From the NCBI RefSeq assembly GCF_001854865.1, contig NZ_MDDW01000028.1:340897-359351 (forward strand): a stretch of DNA of 18,455 nt. The letters run 5' to 3'. Made by a program: the position numbers and the translations under genes. The stretch comes from Rhizobium sp. LCM 4573 (lineage in GTDB: Bacteria > Pseudomonadota > Alphaproteobacteria > Rhizobiales > Rhizobiaceae). Each line of letters opens with the position of its first letter. The first letter of the stretch is position 1. Under the pieces are notes generated by a model. It was not told where the DNA came from. It ran no database searches and worked only from the letters and a program-made list of their open reading frames with translations. This document shows, one piece after another, positions 1 to 6,378 of the stretch.

Positions 1-421
1 CAAGCTCGTCCATGAACGCGGCGGCGTCTTCTTCGGACGTGAAGTAGCCACCCTTCCAGCCCCAGTAGGTCCAGGTGCCGGCGAGACGGGTAAAGACCTG
101 GCGGGCGTCGGTTTCGGAACCGTAGCGCTCACCCTCGGGGAGCGCCTTCAGGGCTTCGGTGTCGGCAACGGAACGCCACAGGAAGGAGGGGACGTCGTTT
201 TCCTCGACTTTCTTCAGGATCTTCGGCACGCCCGCCTTGCGGAAATACTTCTGGGCAAGCACGTCGGTCGCGACCTGGCTGAACTGCGCCGGCACGTCGA
301 TATCGGCCAGCCGGAAGACGATGGAGCCGTCCGGGTTGCGGATCTCGCTCACCGCCTTGCGGAATTCGATCTCCGCATAGGCGCCCTGGCCCGGCTTGGT
401 GAAACGACGTTCTATACGCAT
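1..421 (-). CDS. nrdJ: Vitamin B12-dependent (class II) ribonucleotide reductase, N-terminal part
   Basis: Reduces ribonucleotides to deoxyribonucleotides with adenosylcobalamin as radical source, independently of oxygen; cytosolic. Only the first 140 codons are in the window; the rest (family members in alphaproteobacteria are about 1,250 residues) lies beyond base 1. The protein begins MRIERRFTKPGQGAYAEIEF and contains IDVPAQFSQVATDVLAQKYF, VPSFLWRSVAD and GTWTYWGWKGGYF, which I recognise as the conserved N-terminus of rhizobial NrdJ. The ATG at 419-421 has a GAGG ribosome site 8 bases upstream. The reading frame is intact to the window edge. The gene follows a 600-base gene-free region carrying NrdR-type operator boxes, which fits NrdR repression of ribonucleotide reductase genes. 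Identity rests on remembered family sequence; the catalytic cysteines are outside the window. Confidence 0.93.
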   Translation of the reverse strand, partial: MRIERRFTKPGQGAYAEIEFRKAVSEIRNPDGSIVFRLADIDVPAQFSQVATDVLAQKYFRKAGVPKILKKVEENDVPSFLWRSVADTEALKALPEGERYGSETDARQVFTRLAGTWTYWGWKGGYFTSEEDAAAFMDEL

Positions 422-543
422 TGCCCTATCCTCGCGTTGGCGCCCGTTTTCAGGCGCAAAGATTCTGATCCCGGCGACCGTCGATCAACGACCCGCAGCC
501 AGTGTCCGTTCCGTTCCTTCGGTCAGGTTATCCGGAGATGGTC

Positions 544-590
544 AACCTGTATCTTGTGGCGATGCTGGCTGCAAACACTAAATATAGTAT
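544..590 (-). promoter_or_regulatory. Tandem NrdR boxes upstream of nrdJ
   Basis: Bases 575-590 (acactaaatatagtat) match the NrdR-box consensus acaCwAtATaTwGtgt at 14 of 16 positions. A weaker copy at 544-559 (aacctgtatcttgtgg) matches 11 of 16. The two are exactly 31 bases apart, three helical turns, which is the known arrangement for NrdR operators. The stronger box contains a -10-like TACTAT (minus strand, 584-589), so repressor binding there would block the nrdJ promoter about 150 bases before the start codon. I see no convincing -35. Confidence 0.72.
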
Positions 591-819
591 TAACAACTTC
601 TTTTCGCCAGTGTTTTCGTGCTTTGACAGCCCACGAAAATCAAGACAACAAAGCCCACGGCGGCGCGCGCTGGATCAAGGCGAGCCCCCGATTACGGGTA
701 CAGGATTTCGTAGATGGGAACCGGCCTCGTTAGATCCGGTCCAGTCGCCGCCGCAACATGGGAACACTGTTGTCCGAGCCAACAGATTCGTCAAGGCGTA
801 GATTGCGACGCTTTTATAA

Positions 820-835
820 CCACAAGATATTGTGC
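820..835 (-). promoter_or_regulatory. Third, isolated NrdR-like palindrome
   Basis: The site ccacaagatattgtgc has arms CACAA/TTGTG around a TATC centre and matches the NrdR consensus at 13 of 16 positions. A -10-like TATAAA follows immediately on the minus strand (814-819), pointing toward nrdJ about 400 bases away. No partner box is visible 31 bases to either side, so it may be a lone site, a second weaker promoter, or chance. Confidence 0.4.
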
Positions 836-1022
836 TCGTAGACTGTGGAAAACGGGGATAGAAAAATAATCGAAGAAAGTCAGGCATTTGGACTGAGCGC
901 TTCAAGCGGGCTCGGATGCAATCACAAAATCTTTCAACCCGCGGTCGTTCCTTTGAGGGGATATTGGCAGAGGTTCTGAGCCCCGCGCCGTAGCGCTTTG
1001 AAACAGCCCATGAATCTCGCGA

Positions 1023-1802
1023 TCACATGAGTTCCGACAGCACCATGACGAACAGGAAGCCGCAGCCGGTGGCAATTGCGGAGGACTGCTGGAAGTGGTG
1101 CGATTCCGCTTCCGGAACGAGGTCGGTGATCGTCAGATAGAACATGCCGCCTGCTCCCATGGCGAAGAGAAAGCCTTGCGCCGGTTCCGGCACGCCTTGG
1201 AGGAAGAACCAGCCGGCCATGGCGGAGATGAAGAGCGATGCCCCGATCAGCGACGTCCATAGGGTGATTCGCCGTCTTGCATGCTCCTGTCTCTCGCTCA
1301 GCACCAGTTCTCCGATGCTCATCGCCTCGCTGATATTGTCGATGAAGATGGCAAGCCCGACGATGATAGCAATGCTCGGATCGAGCGCAGCGCCTATCCC
1401 GATCGATACACCCTCGATGAGTTCCTCCGCGCTGGTGCCGCCGGCAAGCACGGCCGTGTTGCTGCCGCGCGGTTTCAGGCGGCGGTGCATGCTCTGAACC
1501 GCCTCGTTCTGCGCCGCTTCCCGGCCGGCCATTCTCCAGCGGTTGACATAGAGGTCGAGCAGGTAAACGAGCGCAAAACCGAGAGCGAAGCCGCAGGCGG
1601 CAAGCGGGACGGAGGAGAGTTCCAGCGCCTTCGGCATCATTTCGAAGGCGAAGGTGCCTAAAAGTACGCCCGCCGCCAGGCCGACGATAAGCGACAGCAG
1701 AAGGCTGGAAGGTGCGAACCAGATGGAAAGTGCCCCGCCGAGCGGCGAGGCGAGGGCGGCGGCGAGCGACACGCCGAAAACCAACGCGAACTGACTGTCC
1801 AT
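1023..1802 (-). CDS. ZIP-family divalent metal transporter
   Basis: Inner-membrane protein of 259 residues with about eight hydrophobic segments and a hydrophilic, basic loop near residues 88-115, the layout of ZIP (ZupT/GufA-like) transporters, which bring Zn2+, Fe2+ or related ions into the cytoplasm. The two helices that form the metal site read EELIEGVSIG (126-135) and FIDNISEAMS (153-162). D155 and E159 match metal ligands of studied bacterial ZIPs, but the usual His-Asn pair of the fourth helix is Glu-Glu (126-127). I chose the ATG at 1802 because a GAGG site lies 6 bases upstream; an upstream TTG at 1844 would add 14 residues with no membrane character. It lies downstream of gpt on the same strand, 105 bases away, with a hairpin between. 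Family assignment is firm; metal specificity is unknown. Confidence 0.85.
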   Translation of the reverse strand: MDSQFALVFGVSLAAALASPLGGALSIWFAPSSLLLSLIVGLAAGVLLGTFAFEMMPKALELSSVPLAACGFALGFALVYLLDLYVNRWRMAGREAAQNEAVQSMHRRLKPRGSNTAVLAGGTSAEELIEGVSIGIGAALDPSIAIIVGLAIFIDNISEAMSIGELVLSERQEHARRRITLWTSLIGASLFISAMAGWFFLQGVPEPAQGFLFAMGAGGMFYLTITDLVPEAESHHFQQSSAIATGCGFLFVMVLSELM

Positions 1803-1873
1803 CCCAAACCTCGGGCCCAAACCTCGAGCGGCGGTCGACCGCAAGCGGTCAACGGTGCAGGGACGGGATTGTT

Positions 1874-1894
1874 TCCCCGAGGTTTTCTCGGGGA
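1874..1894 (-). terminator. Hairpin between gpt and the ZIP gene
   Basis: Perfect 8-base stem (tccccgag / ctcgggga) with a 5-base loop, starting 14 bases after the gpt stop. There is no clear T-run on either side, so it may be a transcript-stabilising hairpin or a weak terminator rather than a classical intrinsic terminator. Confidence 0.4.
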
Positions 1895-1907
1895 CGAAGG
1901 CCCCGAA

Positions 1908-2405
1908 TCAGCCCTTGGTGCCCTTGGCGATCGGCTCCTGATAGGTGAAGCCCATGTCCCAGGGGAAATAGATCCAAGTATCCTGGCTGACCTCGGTCAC
2001 GAAAGTGTCGACCGTCGGCACGCCCTTGGGCTTGGCGTAGACGCAGGCAAAATGGGCATCCGGCAGCATGGCGCGCACTTCCGATGCGGTCTTGCCGGTG
2101 TCGGTGAGATCGTCGACGACCAGCACGCCCTTGCCCCCCTCCTTGGTGAGATCCGGGCTGATGCCCTTGAGCAGGTTCATTTCGCCCTGGTTGACGTAGT
2201 CGTGGTACGAAGCGATGCAGACCGTCTCGATCAAGCGGATGTTGAGTTCGCGCGAGATGATGGCGGCGGGCACGAGGCCGCCACGGGTGATGCAGACGAT
2301 GGCGTGAAATTCCTGGTCGAGGCCGGCAAGCCGCCAGGCAAGCGCCCGGGCGTCGCGGTGGAACTGATCCCAGGAAACGGGAAAGGCTTTATCGGGAAGG
2401 GACAT
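1908..2405 (-). CDS. gpt: Xanthine phosphoribosyltransferase
   Basis: Purine salvage enzyme joining xanthine (also guanine, weakly hypoxanthine) to PRPP to give the nucleotide; cytosolic or membrane-associated. The 165 residues match Gpt: the RGG loop at 41-43, the PRPP-binding signature [13 protein letters not shown] at 94-106 with its acidic pair D98-D99, and the typical C-terminal WIYFPWD at 144-150. The length fits the family (about 150-165). I use the ATG at 2405, which gives the N-terminus [15 protein letters not shown] that I remember for rhizobial Gpt; an ATG at 2456 would add 17 residues read from a strong hairpin. The ribosome site before 2405 is weak, and that hairpin sits 12 bases upstream, so translation may be structurally modulated. 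The gene is divergent from the DUF2200 gene. Confidence 0.9.
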   Translation of the reverse strand: MSLPDKAFPVSWDQFHRDARALAWRLAGLDQEFHAIVCITRGGLVPAAIISRELNIRLIETVCIASYHDYVNQGEMNLLKGISPDLTKEGGKGVLVVDDLTDTGKTASEVRAMLPDAHFACVYAKPKGVPTVDTFVTEVSQDTWIYFPWDMGFTYQEPIAKGTKG

Positions 2406-2417
2406 GTCTTTTTGCCA

Positions 2418-2448
2418 ATTAGCGGGAGCTGCGTTGGCTCTCGCTAAT
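2418..2448 (-). promoter_or_regulatory. Leader hairpin just upstream of the gpt start codon
   Basis: The arms attagcgggagc (2418-2429) and gctctcgctaat (2437-2448) pair over 12 positions, with one G-T mismatch, around a 7-base loop. The hairpin ends 12 bases before the gpt ATG, where it could affect ribosome access, or it could be a DNA operator in the gpt/DUF2200 divergent promoter region. Function is unknown. Confidence 0.45.
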
Positions 2449-2562
2449 AGCGGCATTCCCGCCCTGATGGCAAGACGGTGATTCGCGGCTGATGGGCATA
2501 CGTTAAAGCGCTGATATCTGCTAACCTGAGCCGGAAATCATCCTGGATGCCTGGGGGATCGC

Positions 2563-2913
2563 ATGACAAAGCATCGCATCTATTCGGTCGGCATCGCGAG
2601 CGTCTATCCCCATTATATCGCCAAGGCGGAGAAGAGGGGGCGCACGAAGGCGGAGGTCGATGAAATCATCCGTTGGCTGACGGGCCACAGCCAGGAAACT
2701 CTGGACGATCAGCTTGCGAGGAACACCAGCCTCGAGGACTTCTTCGCGCAGGCGCCTGAAATGAATCCCTCGCGATCGTTGATTACGGGCGTGGTGTGCG
2801 GCATCCGGGTGGAGGAAATTGAAGAGCCCACCATGCGGGAAATCCGCTATCTGGACAAACTGATCGACGAGCTCGCGAAGGGAAAGGCGATGGAAAAGAT
2901 CCTTCGAAAATAG
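2563..2913 (+). CDS. DUF2200 family protein
   Basis: Small cytosolic protein of 116 residues that matches the DUF2200 family throughout: [20 protein letters not shown] near the start, [11 protein letters not shown] (residues 31-41), [13 protein letters not shown] (68-80) and the C-terminal [20 protein letters not shown]. No biochemical role is established that I know of, and I see no catalytic motif, signal peptide or membrane segment. The ATG at 2563 has a GGGGGA ribosome site 4-5 bases upstream. It is transcribed alone, divergent from gpt and convergent with the universal stress gene, 54 bases away. Confidence 0.85.
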   Translation: MTKHRIYSVGIASVYPHYIAKAEKRGRTKAEVDEIIRWLTGHSQETLDDQLARNTSLEDFFAQAPEMNPSRSLITGVVCGIRVEEIEEPTMREIRYLDKLIDELAKGKAMEKILRK

Positions 2914-2928
2914 CCGGGCACGCTTCGG

Positions 2929-2956
2929 AGCCCGCCCAAAGCTCGGTGCGCGGGCT
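2929..2956. terminator. Possible bidirectional hairpin between convergent genes
   Basis: Inverted repeat agcccgc / gcgggct with a 14-base loop, in the 54-base gap between the convergent stops of the DUF2200 and universal stress genes. There is no T-run; the location rather than the structure suggests a terminator. Confidence 0.3.
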
Positions 2957-2967
2957 GCGTGAAGGCG

Positions 2968-3810
2968 TCAGCGCGAAAGGAGCGAGAGCGCCGTCATCGA
3001 ATCGAGCAGGCTGCGCGTGACGCCGCCGAACAGCATCTCCCACCAGCGCGAATGGCCGTAGGCGCCCATCACGAGAAGGTCGACGCATCCCTCCGAAAGC
3101 CGGTTCTCGATCGCCGCGGAGGCCGAAAGTCCGCCGGTGTCCTGCGTGGTCAGCGTCACGTTGACGCCGTGACGGGATAGCGCGGCGGCGAGTTCCACGC
3201 CCATCATGTCGCGCATCTGGTCGCCTCTTTCGGGCGGGTCCACGCAGAAGACCTCGACGCTTTCCGCCTCCTTGAGGAGCGGCAGGGCATCGAAGGCGGC
3301 GCGCGCGGCCTCGCGCGAACCGTTCCAGGCGACTAGAACCCGGCGGATCGGCGCCGGCTGTTTCATGGTATAGGGCACCAGCAGCATGGGCCGGCCGCTT
3401 TCGAACAGGAAGGTTTCGAGATCGGCGCGATTGTCGGAGGAATGGGCGGGATCGCTCTGGCTGGCGACGATCAGGTCGACCGCACGCGCCGTTTCCATCA
3501 CGGTATGAGCGCCGTAGCCGGCCGAGGAGAGGAAGCTGCGCCATTCCATGGAGACGCCGTCGTGACCGGCACGTTCCTTGAAGATGCGCTCGACTTCGGC
3601 GGTTTCTCGGTGGGCCGCCTCCTGCAGCGCCTGGACCGCCGCCGGATCGGGGATTTCCATGGGTGCGATCAGCGGCACGGCGGCCAGCGTCTCGGCGTGG
3701 ACGCCGATCAGATGCCCGGAAAACTGGTCGGCGAGCGCGACAGCGAAATCGGTGATCTGGCGCGCATTGCGGGGGGTGTCGAGAACAGCGAGAATGGTCT
3801 TGTAAGCCAT
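2968..3810 (-). CDS. Tandem-domain universal stress protein (UspA family)
   Basis: Cytosolic stress-adaptation protein of 280 residues made of two Usp domains, about 1-140 and 153-280. The first opens with YKTILAVLDTP, the second with IRRVLVAWNGS, both the first strand of the Usp fold. The second domain ends with GAYGHSRWWEMLFGGVTR, close to the Usp ATP-binding pattern G-2x-G-9x-G-S/T but with Gly where Ser/Thr is usual; the first domain has no such motif, so nucleotide binding, if any, is probably in the C-terminal domain. The ATG at 3810 has a GAGGAG ribosome site 8 bases upstream. The next gene on this strand, cinA-like, ends 134 bases upstream with a GC-rich hairpin between, suggesting separate transcription. 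Confidence 0.88.
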   Translation of the reverse strand: MAYKTILAVLDTPRNARQITDFAVALADQFSGHLIGVHAETLAAVPLIAPMEIPDPAAVQALQEAAHRETAEVERIFKERAGHDGVSMEWRSFLSSAGYGAHTVMETARAVDLIVASQSDPAHSSDNRADLETFLFESGRPMLLVPYTMKQPAPIRRVLVAWNGSREAARAAFDALPLLKEAESVEVFCVDPPERGDQMRDMMGVELAAALSRHGVNVTLTTQDTGGLSASAAIENRLSEGCVDLLVMGAYGHSRWWEMLFGGVTRSLLDSMTALSLLSR

Positions 3811-3873
3811 GGCGGTATCTCCTCAGCGACAGGTTTTTCCGGAAGGACGAAACCGGTGTCTGAGAGATAACGT

Positions 3874-3891
3874 GGGGCCGCCCGCGGCCCC
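3874..3891 (-). terminator. GC-rich hairpin after the cinA-like gene
   Basis: Near-perfect inverted repeat ggggccgc / gcggcccc in the gap between the end of the cinA-like gene and the start of the universal stress gene. There is no following T-run, so termination is possible but not certain. Confidence 0.35.
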
Positions 3892-3944
3892 GGTCAAGCA
3901 TCAGCCACGATGAAGAAGATGCTGATGTTGTCGCAGGGTGCTGC

Positions 3945-4718
3945 TCAGGCGTCCGCGGTTGGATTGGTGCGCGCCTTGCTGGCCTTTATGCCTGCAATCA
4001 TGTCCGCCACGGCATTGGCGGCGGCATCCAGCGCCTCCTGGTCGCGGGCGCGCACGACGATCTCCGTCGAGAAGCGCTGTCCGTCATATTTGGGGTAGGA
4101 GCCGATATTCGTCAGTGGATGAGCCTTCTGTACGGCTGTAAGCGGCGTGCCGATATCGCCTTCGCCATAGGGGCAGGGAAGGGCGCGGCTCAGCATCTTG
4201 GCGCCCGATTTCAGCGTTGGCAGCACGTTGTCGATCATCGCCTGGAAGACCTGCGGCACACCGGCCATCACATGGACATTGCCGATCGCGAAACCGGGAG
4301 CGGTCGAAACTGGGTTCGGAATGTGCCGGGCGCCTTCCGGCATGCGCGCCATGCGCTGGCGTGCCTCGGTGAATTCCATTTCGCGGCGCCTGTACATCTC
4401 GGCGAGCAGGCGCATGGCCTCTGGGTCGTGAATGCAGGGAACGCCGAAAGCCTTGGAAACCGCATCCGCCGTGATGTCGTCATGGGTCGGGCCGATGCCG
4501 CCGGACGTGAAGACGTAATCGTACCGGCCGCGCAGCGCGTTCAATGCTTCGACGATCGCCTCTTCCTCGTCCGGAACGATCCGCACTTCCTTCAGGTCGA
4601 TGCCGGAAAGCGTCAGCACATCGGCGAGGTGGCCGATATTCTTGTCCTTGGTGCGGCCGGAAAGAAGTTCGTCGCCGATGGCAAGCATCGCGGCGGTGAC
4701 GATAGTCGTATCGGGCAT
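3945..4718 (-). CDS. CinA-like protein, MoaB/molybdopterin-binding domain only
   Basis: Cytosolic protein of 257 residues with the MoCF/MoaB fold found in competence/damage-inducible protein CinA. Visible signatures are AIGDELLSG (13-21), [10 protein letters not shown] (72-81), [10 protein letters not shown] (134-143) and MAGVP (151-155). Full-length CinA (about 400 residues) also has a C-terminal nicotinamide-mononucleotide deamidase domain; that half is absent, so this is the short form, for which a nucleotide-pyrophosphatase-type role is possible but not proven here. The ATG at 4718 has a GGAGG site 5 bases upstream and is preferred to an earlier in-frame ATG (4811) whose extra 31 residues look non-coding. 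It is divergent from wrbA. Confidence 0.85.
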   Translation of the reverse strand: MPDTTIVTAAMLAIGDELLSGRTKDKNIGHLADVLTLSGIDLKEVRIVPDEEEAIVEALNALRGRYDYVFTSGGIGPTHDDITADAVSKAFGVPCIHDPEAMRLLAEMYRRREMEFTEARQRMARMPEGARHIPNPVSTAPGFAIGNVHVMAGVPQVFQAMIDNVLPTLKSGAKMLSRALPCPYGEGDIGTPLTAVQKAHPLTNIGSYPKYDGQRFSTEIVVRARDQEALDAAANAVADMIAGIKASKARTNPTADA

Positions 4719-4952
4719 GGCGTCCTCCGTGGTCGGATGATGCTCTACGCCGAAATCGCCGGGCGCAGAAGTGGTTTCCTTCACCAGACGGCAAGATTGC
4801 CCGGCTGTCATGATTTTGTGACCGCCGCTTGGGAAGCGTTGTCAAAAATCGAACGGTGCGTTGAGCGAGCCAAGGCTGTCCGCATTCAGCGAACTTGCTA
4901 CATCTTTTATCGAGATACCGAATACGCATTCCACACAAAACGGAGACATGTG

Positions 4953-5552
4953 ATGGCAAAGGTTCTGGTTCTTTATTATTCCGCCTACGGTCATATCGAG
5001 AAGATGGCCTATGCCATGGCGGAAGGCGCCAGGTCGGCGGGCGCAGAGGTGGACGTCAAGCGCGTTCCCGAACTCGTTCCGGAAGATGTCGCCAAGGCTT
5101 CCCATTACAAGCTCGACCAGCAGGCGCCGATCGCCACCGTCGACGAGCTGGCGAATTACGACGCGATCATCGTCGGCGCCGGCACCCGTTTCGGTACCGT
5201 CGCCTCGCAGATGCGCAATTTCTGGGATCAGACCGGCGGCCTCTGGGCCAAGGGCGCGCTGGTGGGCAAGGTCGGCTCCGTCTTCACCTCGTCCGCGACC
5301 CAGCATGGCGGCCAGGAATCGACCATCCTGACCTTCATCCCGACGCTGCTCCATCAGGGGCTGGTCGTTGTCGGCCTGCCTTACTCCTTTGCCGGCCAGT
5401 CGGGCCTGGATGAGATCAAGGGCGGCTCGCCTTATGGTGCGAGCACGATCACCGGCAGCGACGGTTCCCGCCAGCCCTCCGATGTGGAACTGGAAGCGGC
5501 GCGGTATCAGGGCGCGCATGTGGCGAAGATCGCCGGCAAGCTCGCCGCCTGA
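4953..5552 (+). CDS. wrbA: NAD(P)H:quinone oxidoreductase, WrbA type (type IV)
   Basis: FMN-binding flavodoxin-like enzyme that performs two-electron reduction of quinones with NAD(P)H, protecting the cytosol from semiquinone redox cycling. The 199 residues match WrbA: the FMN phosphate loop [12 protein letters not shown] at 8-19, [37 protein letters not shown], and [17 protein letters not shown] near the end. Length is typical. The ATG at 4953 has a GGAG site 7 bases upstream. An ATG five bases earlier (4948) is followed at once by TGA overlapping the true start, so it cannot be the start. The gene has its own promoter region, divergent from the cinA-like gene, and a strong terminator hairpin. 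Confidence 0.93.
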   Translation: MAKVLVLYYSAYGHIEKMAYAMAEGARSAGAEVDVKRVPELVPEDVAKASHYKLDQQAPIATVDELANYDAIIVGAGTRFGTVASQMRNFWDQTGGLWAKGALVGKVGSVFTSSATQHGGQESTILTFIPTLLHQGLVVVGLPYSFAGQSGLDEIKGGSPYGASTITGSDGSRQPSDVELEAARYQGAHVAKIAGKLAA

Positions 5553-5577
5553 ATCTTTCATCCCACTCGAATCAAAA

Positions 5578-5606
5578 AGGGCGCGGCACATGAGTTGCCG
5601 CGCCCT
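5578..5606 (+). terminator. Terminator hairpin of wrbA
   Basis: Perfect 11-base stem (agggcgcggca / tgccgcgccct) with a 7-base loop, 25 bases after the wrbA stop, followed by a short pyrimidine stretch (cttg) and preceded by aaaaa. The A-run would be a T-run for transcripts from the other strand, so it may work in both directions. Confidence 0.7.
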
Positions 5607-5639
5607 CTTGTCGTGATGGACTCAGCTGAAATGGGAGGC

Positions 5640-5756
5640 TCAGGAGAGAAATGTCCAGGCCGGAACGGTGGCGAGCGCCGTCAGCGACACGCAGAAGGCT
5701 GCGATCTTCAGCCGTTTGATCCTCGTCGTTCTGACGCCTGTCCAATCATACTGCAT
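5640..5756 (-). CDS. Possible 38-residue single-span membrane peptide
   Basis: A short frame starts at ATG 5756 with GAGG 7 bases upstream and ends TGA at 5640-5642. The product starts MQYDWTGVRTTRIKRLKIAA and ends with a hydrophobic stretch, CVSLTALATVPAWTFLS. A basic N-terminal part followed by a hydrophobic segment is the pattern of a small inner-membrane protein. It lies directly before the wrbA terminator, which could end both transcripts. I do not recognise a family and have no function. Support is the ribosome site, G/C-biased third positions and composition; chance cannot be excluded at this size. Confidence 0.5.
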   Translation of the reverse strand: MQYDWTGVRTTRIKRLKIAAFCVSLTALATVPAWTFLS

Positions 5757-6181
5757 TCGGGATCCTCATGATGCTCGGCAAACCATCGCCCGCCTAATTT
5801 AGAGGGCGCTTATTGTTGGCGAGGCTTGCGCGAAGCTTGCGGGTGCCCGGCGGGAATTGAAGCGGGCCGGCGTCTCGGGATCAAAAATATCCCCGCGCCA
5901 GCCCATGCCGCGGCCACGCCGGAGGGGAGCAGCAGCCCGCAGCAAGAGAAGGTTGTAGCGGCGGCCCATTTGGTTCCAGAGGCGTCAACGGACGTGGTGA
6001 ACGAACGGTAAATTTCCACAGCTATGTGCCATTGTGGGACAGATATGCTCTTTGCCAAAGCCGCGTGGGCGGAAGCCGATGCCAAAACGAGAGTGCGAGA
6101 CGCTTGCCGAATCGCGGAAGCCTCGGGCTGCTCACAAATGGGACTGCGGTAGAAGGGGGTGTCCTGCTCGCACGGCAAGGC
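5757..6181. other. Gene-poor stretch, 425 bases
   Basis: It lies between the small candidate gene and tRNA-Leu. On the minus strand a frame open to a stop at 5810 encodes a hydrophobic segment (GLLLPSGVAAAWAGAGIFLI) and a basic tail, but has no ATG and no clear ribosome site downstream of the tRNA; a GTG near 6022 is the only plausible start. The plus-strand frame is no better. I see no terminator with a T-run after the tRNA. Confidence 0.45.
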
Positions 6182-6266
6182 TGGTGCGGACGGCGGGGAT
6201 CGAACCCGCATGACCGAAGTCGAGAGATTTTAAGTCTCTTGCGTCTACCAGTTTCGCCACGTCCGC
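6182..6266 (-). tRNA. tRNA-Leu (anticodon UAA)
   Basis: 85 bases that fold as a class II tRNA with encoded CCA. Acceptor arms are GCGGACG / CGTCCGC, the D arm contains AAACTGGTAGA, the anticodon stem AGAGA/TCTCT encloses CTTAAAA (anticodon TAA), there is a long variable arm with GAC-TTCG-GTC, and the T arm is GCGGG-TTCGATC-CCCGC. The discriminator A and long variable arm are as expected for leucine. It reads UUA/UUG codons, rare in this GC-rich genome. Confidence 0.96.
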
Positions 6267-6378
6267 GAGGCGAAATTTCAATATCTTGGCGGAATGCGAA
6301 AGGGAAGGGCTGCGGGTCAGGAAAGGTGTTCGGCAAGCCGGTCCGGCAGGAAGCGAATCTGAGAAATCGCGACCTGCC

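Larger units (their letters stand above)
422..1022. other. Long intergenic region, 601 bases, no convincing gene
   Basis: This lies between the nrdJ start and the end of the ZIP transporter gene. Besides the tandem NrdR boxes at 544-590 it holds a further NrdR-like palindrome at 820-835 next to a TATAAA on the minus strand. Possible reading frames here lack ribosome sites, have mixed codon use and resemble no family. I looked for a B12 riboswitch (plausible for nrdJ) and did not find its conserved core. No clear U-tailed terminator follows the ZIP gene. Confidence 0.6.

Noticed and set aside
675..905. Possible 76-residue protein on the minus strand upstream of nrdJ
   Set aside because: No ribosome site, unbiased codon use, crosses the NrdR-like site and TATAAA, no family resemblance.
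422..1022. Cobalamin riboswitch for nrdJ
   Set aside because: None of the conserved B12-box or core elements could be found on the minus strand.
4119..4952. Long upstream in-frame extension of wrbA, covering the whole cinA-like gene
   Set aside because: It is antisense to a clear cinA-like gene and shows no homology; WrbA starts at 4953 with a good ribosome site.
4948..4953. Start-stop mini frame (ATG TGA) overlapping the wrbA start
   Set aside because: The GGAG site is only 2 bases from this ATG and at proper distance from the wrbA ATG, so it is probably incidental.
6182..6266. tRNA-Leu as an attachment site of an integrated element
   Set aside because: No integrase, no repeat of the tRNA 3' end elsewhere in the window, and ordinary core genes on both sides.
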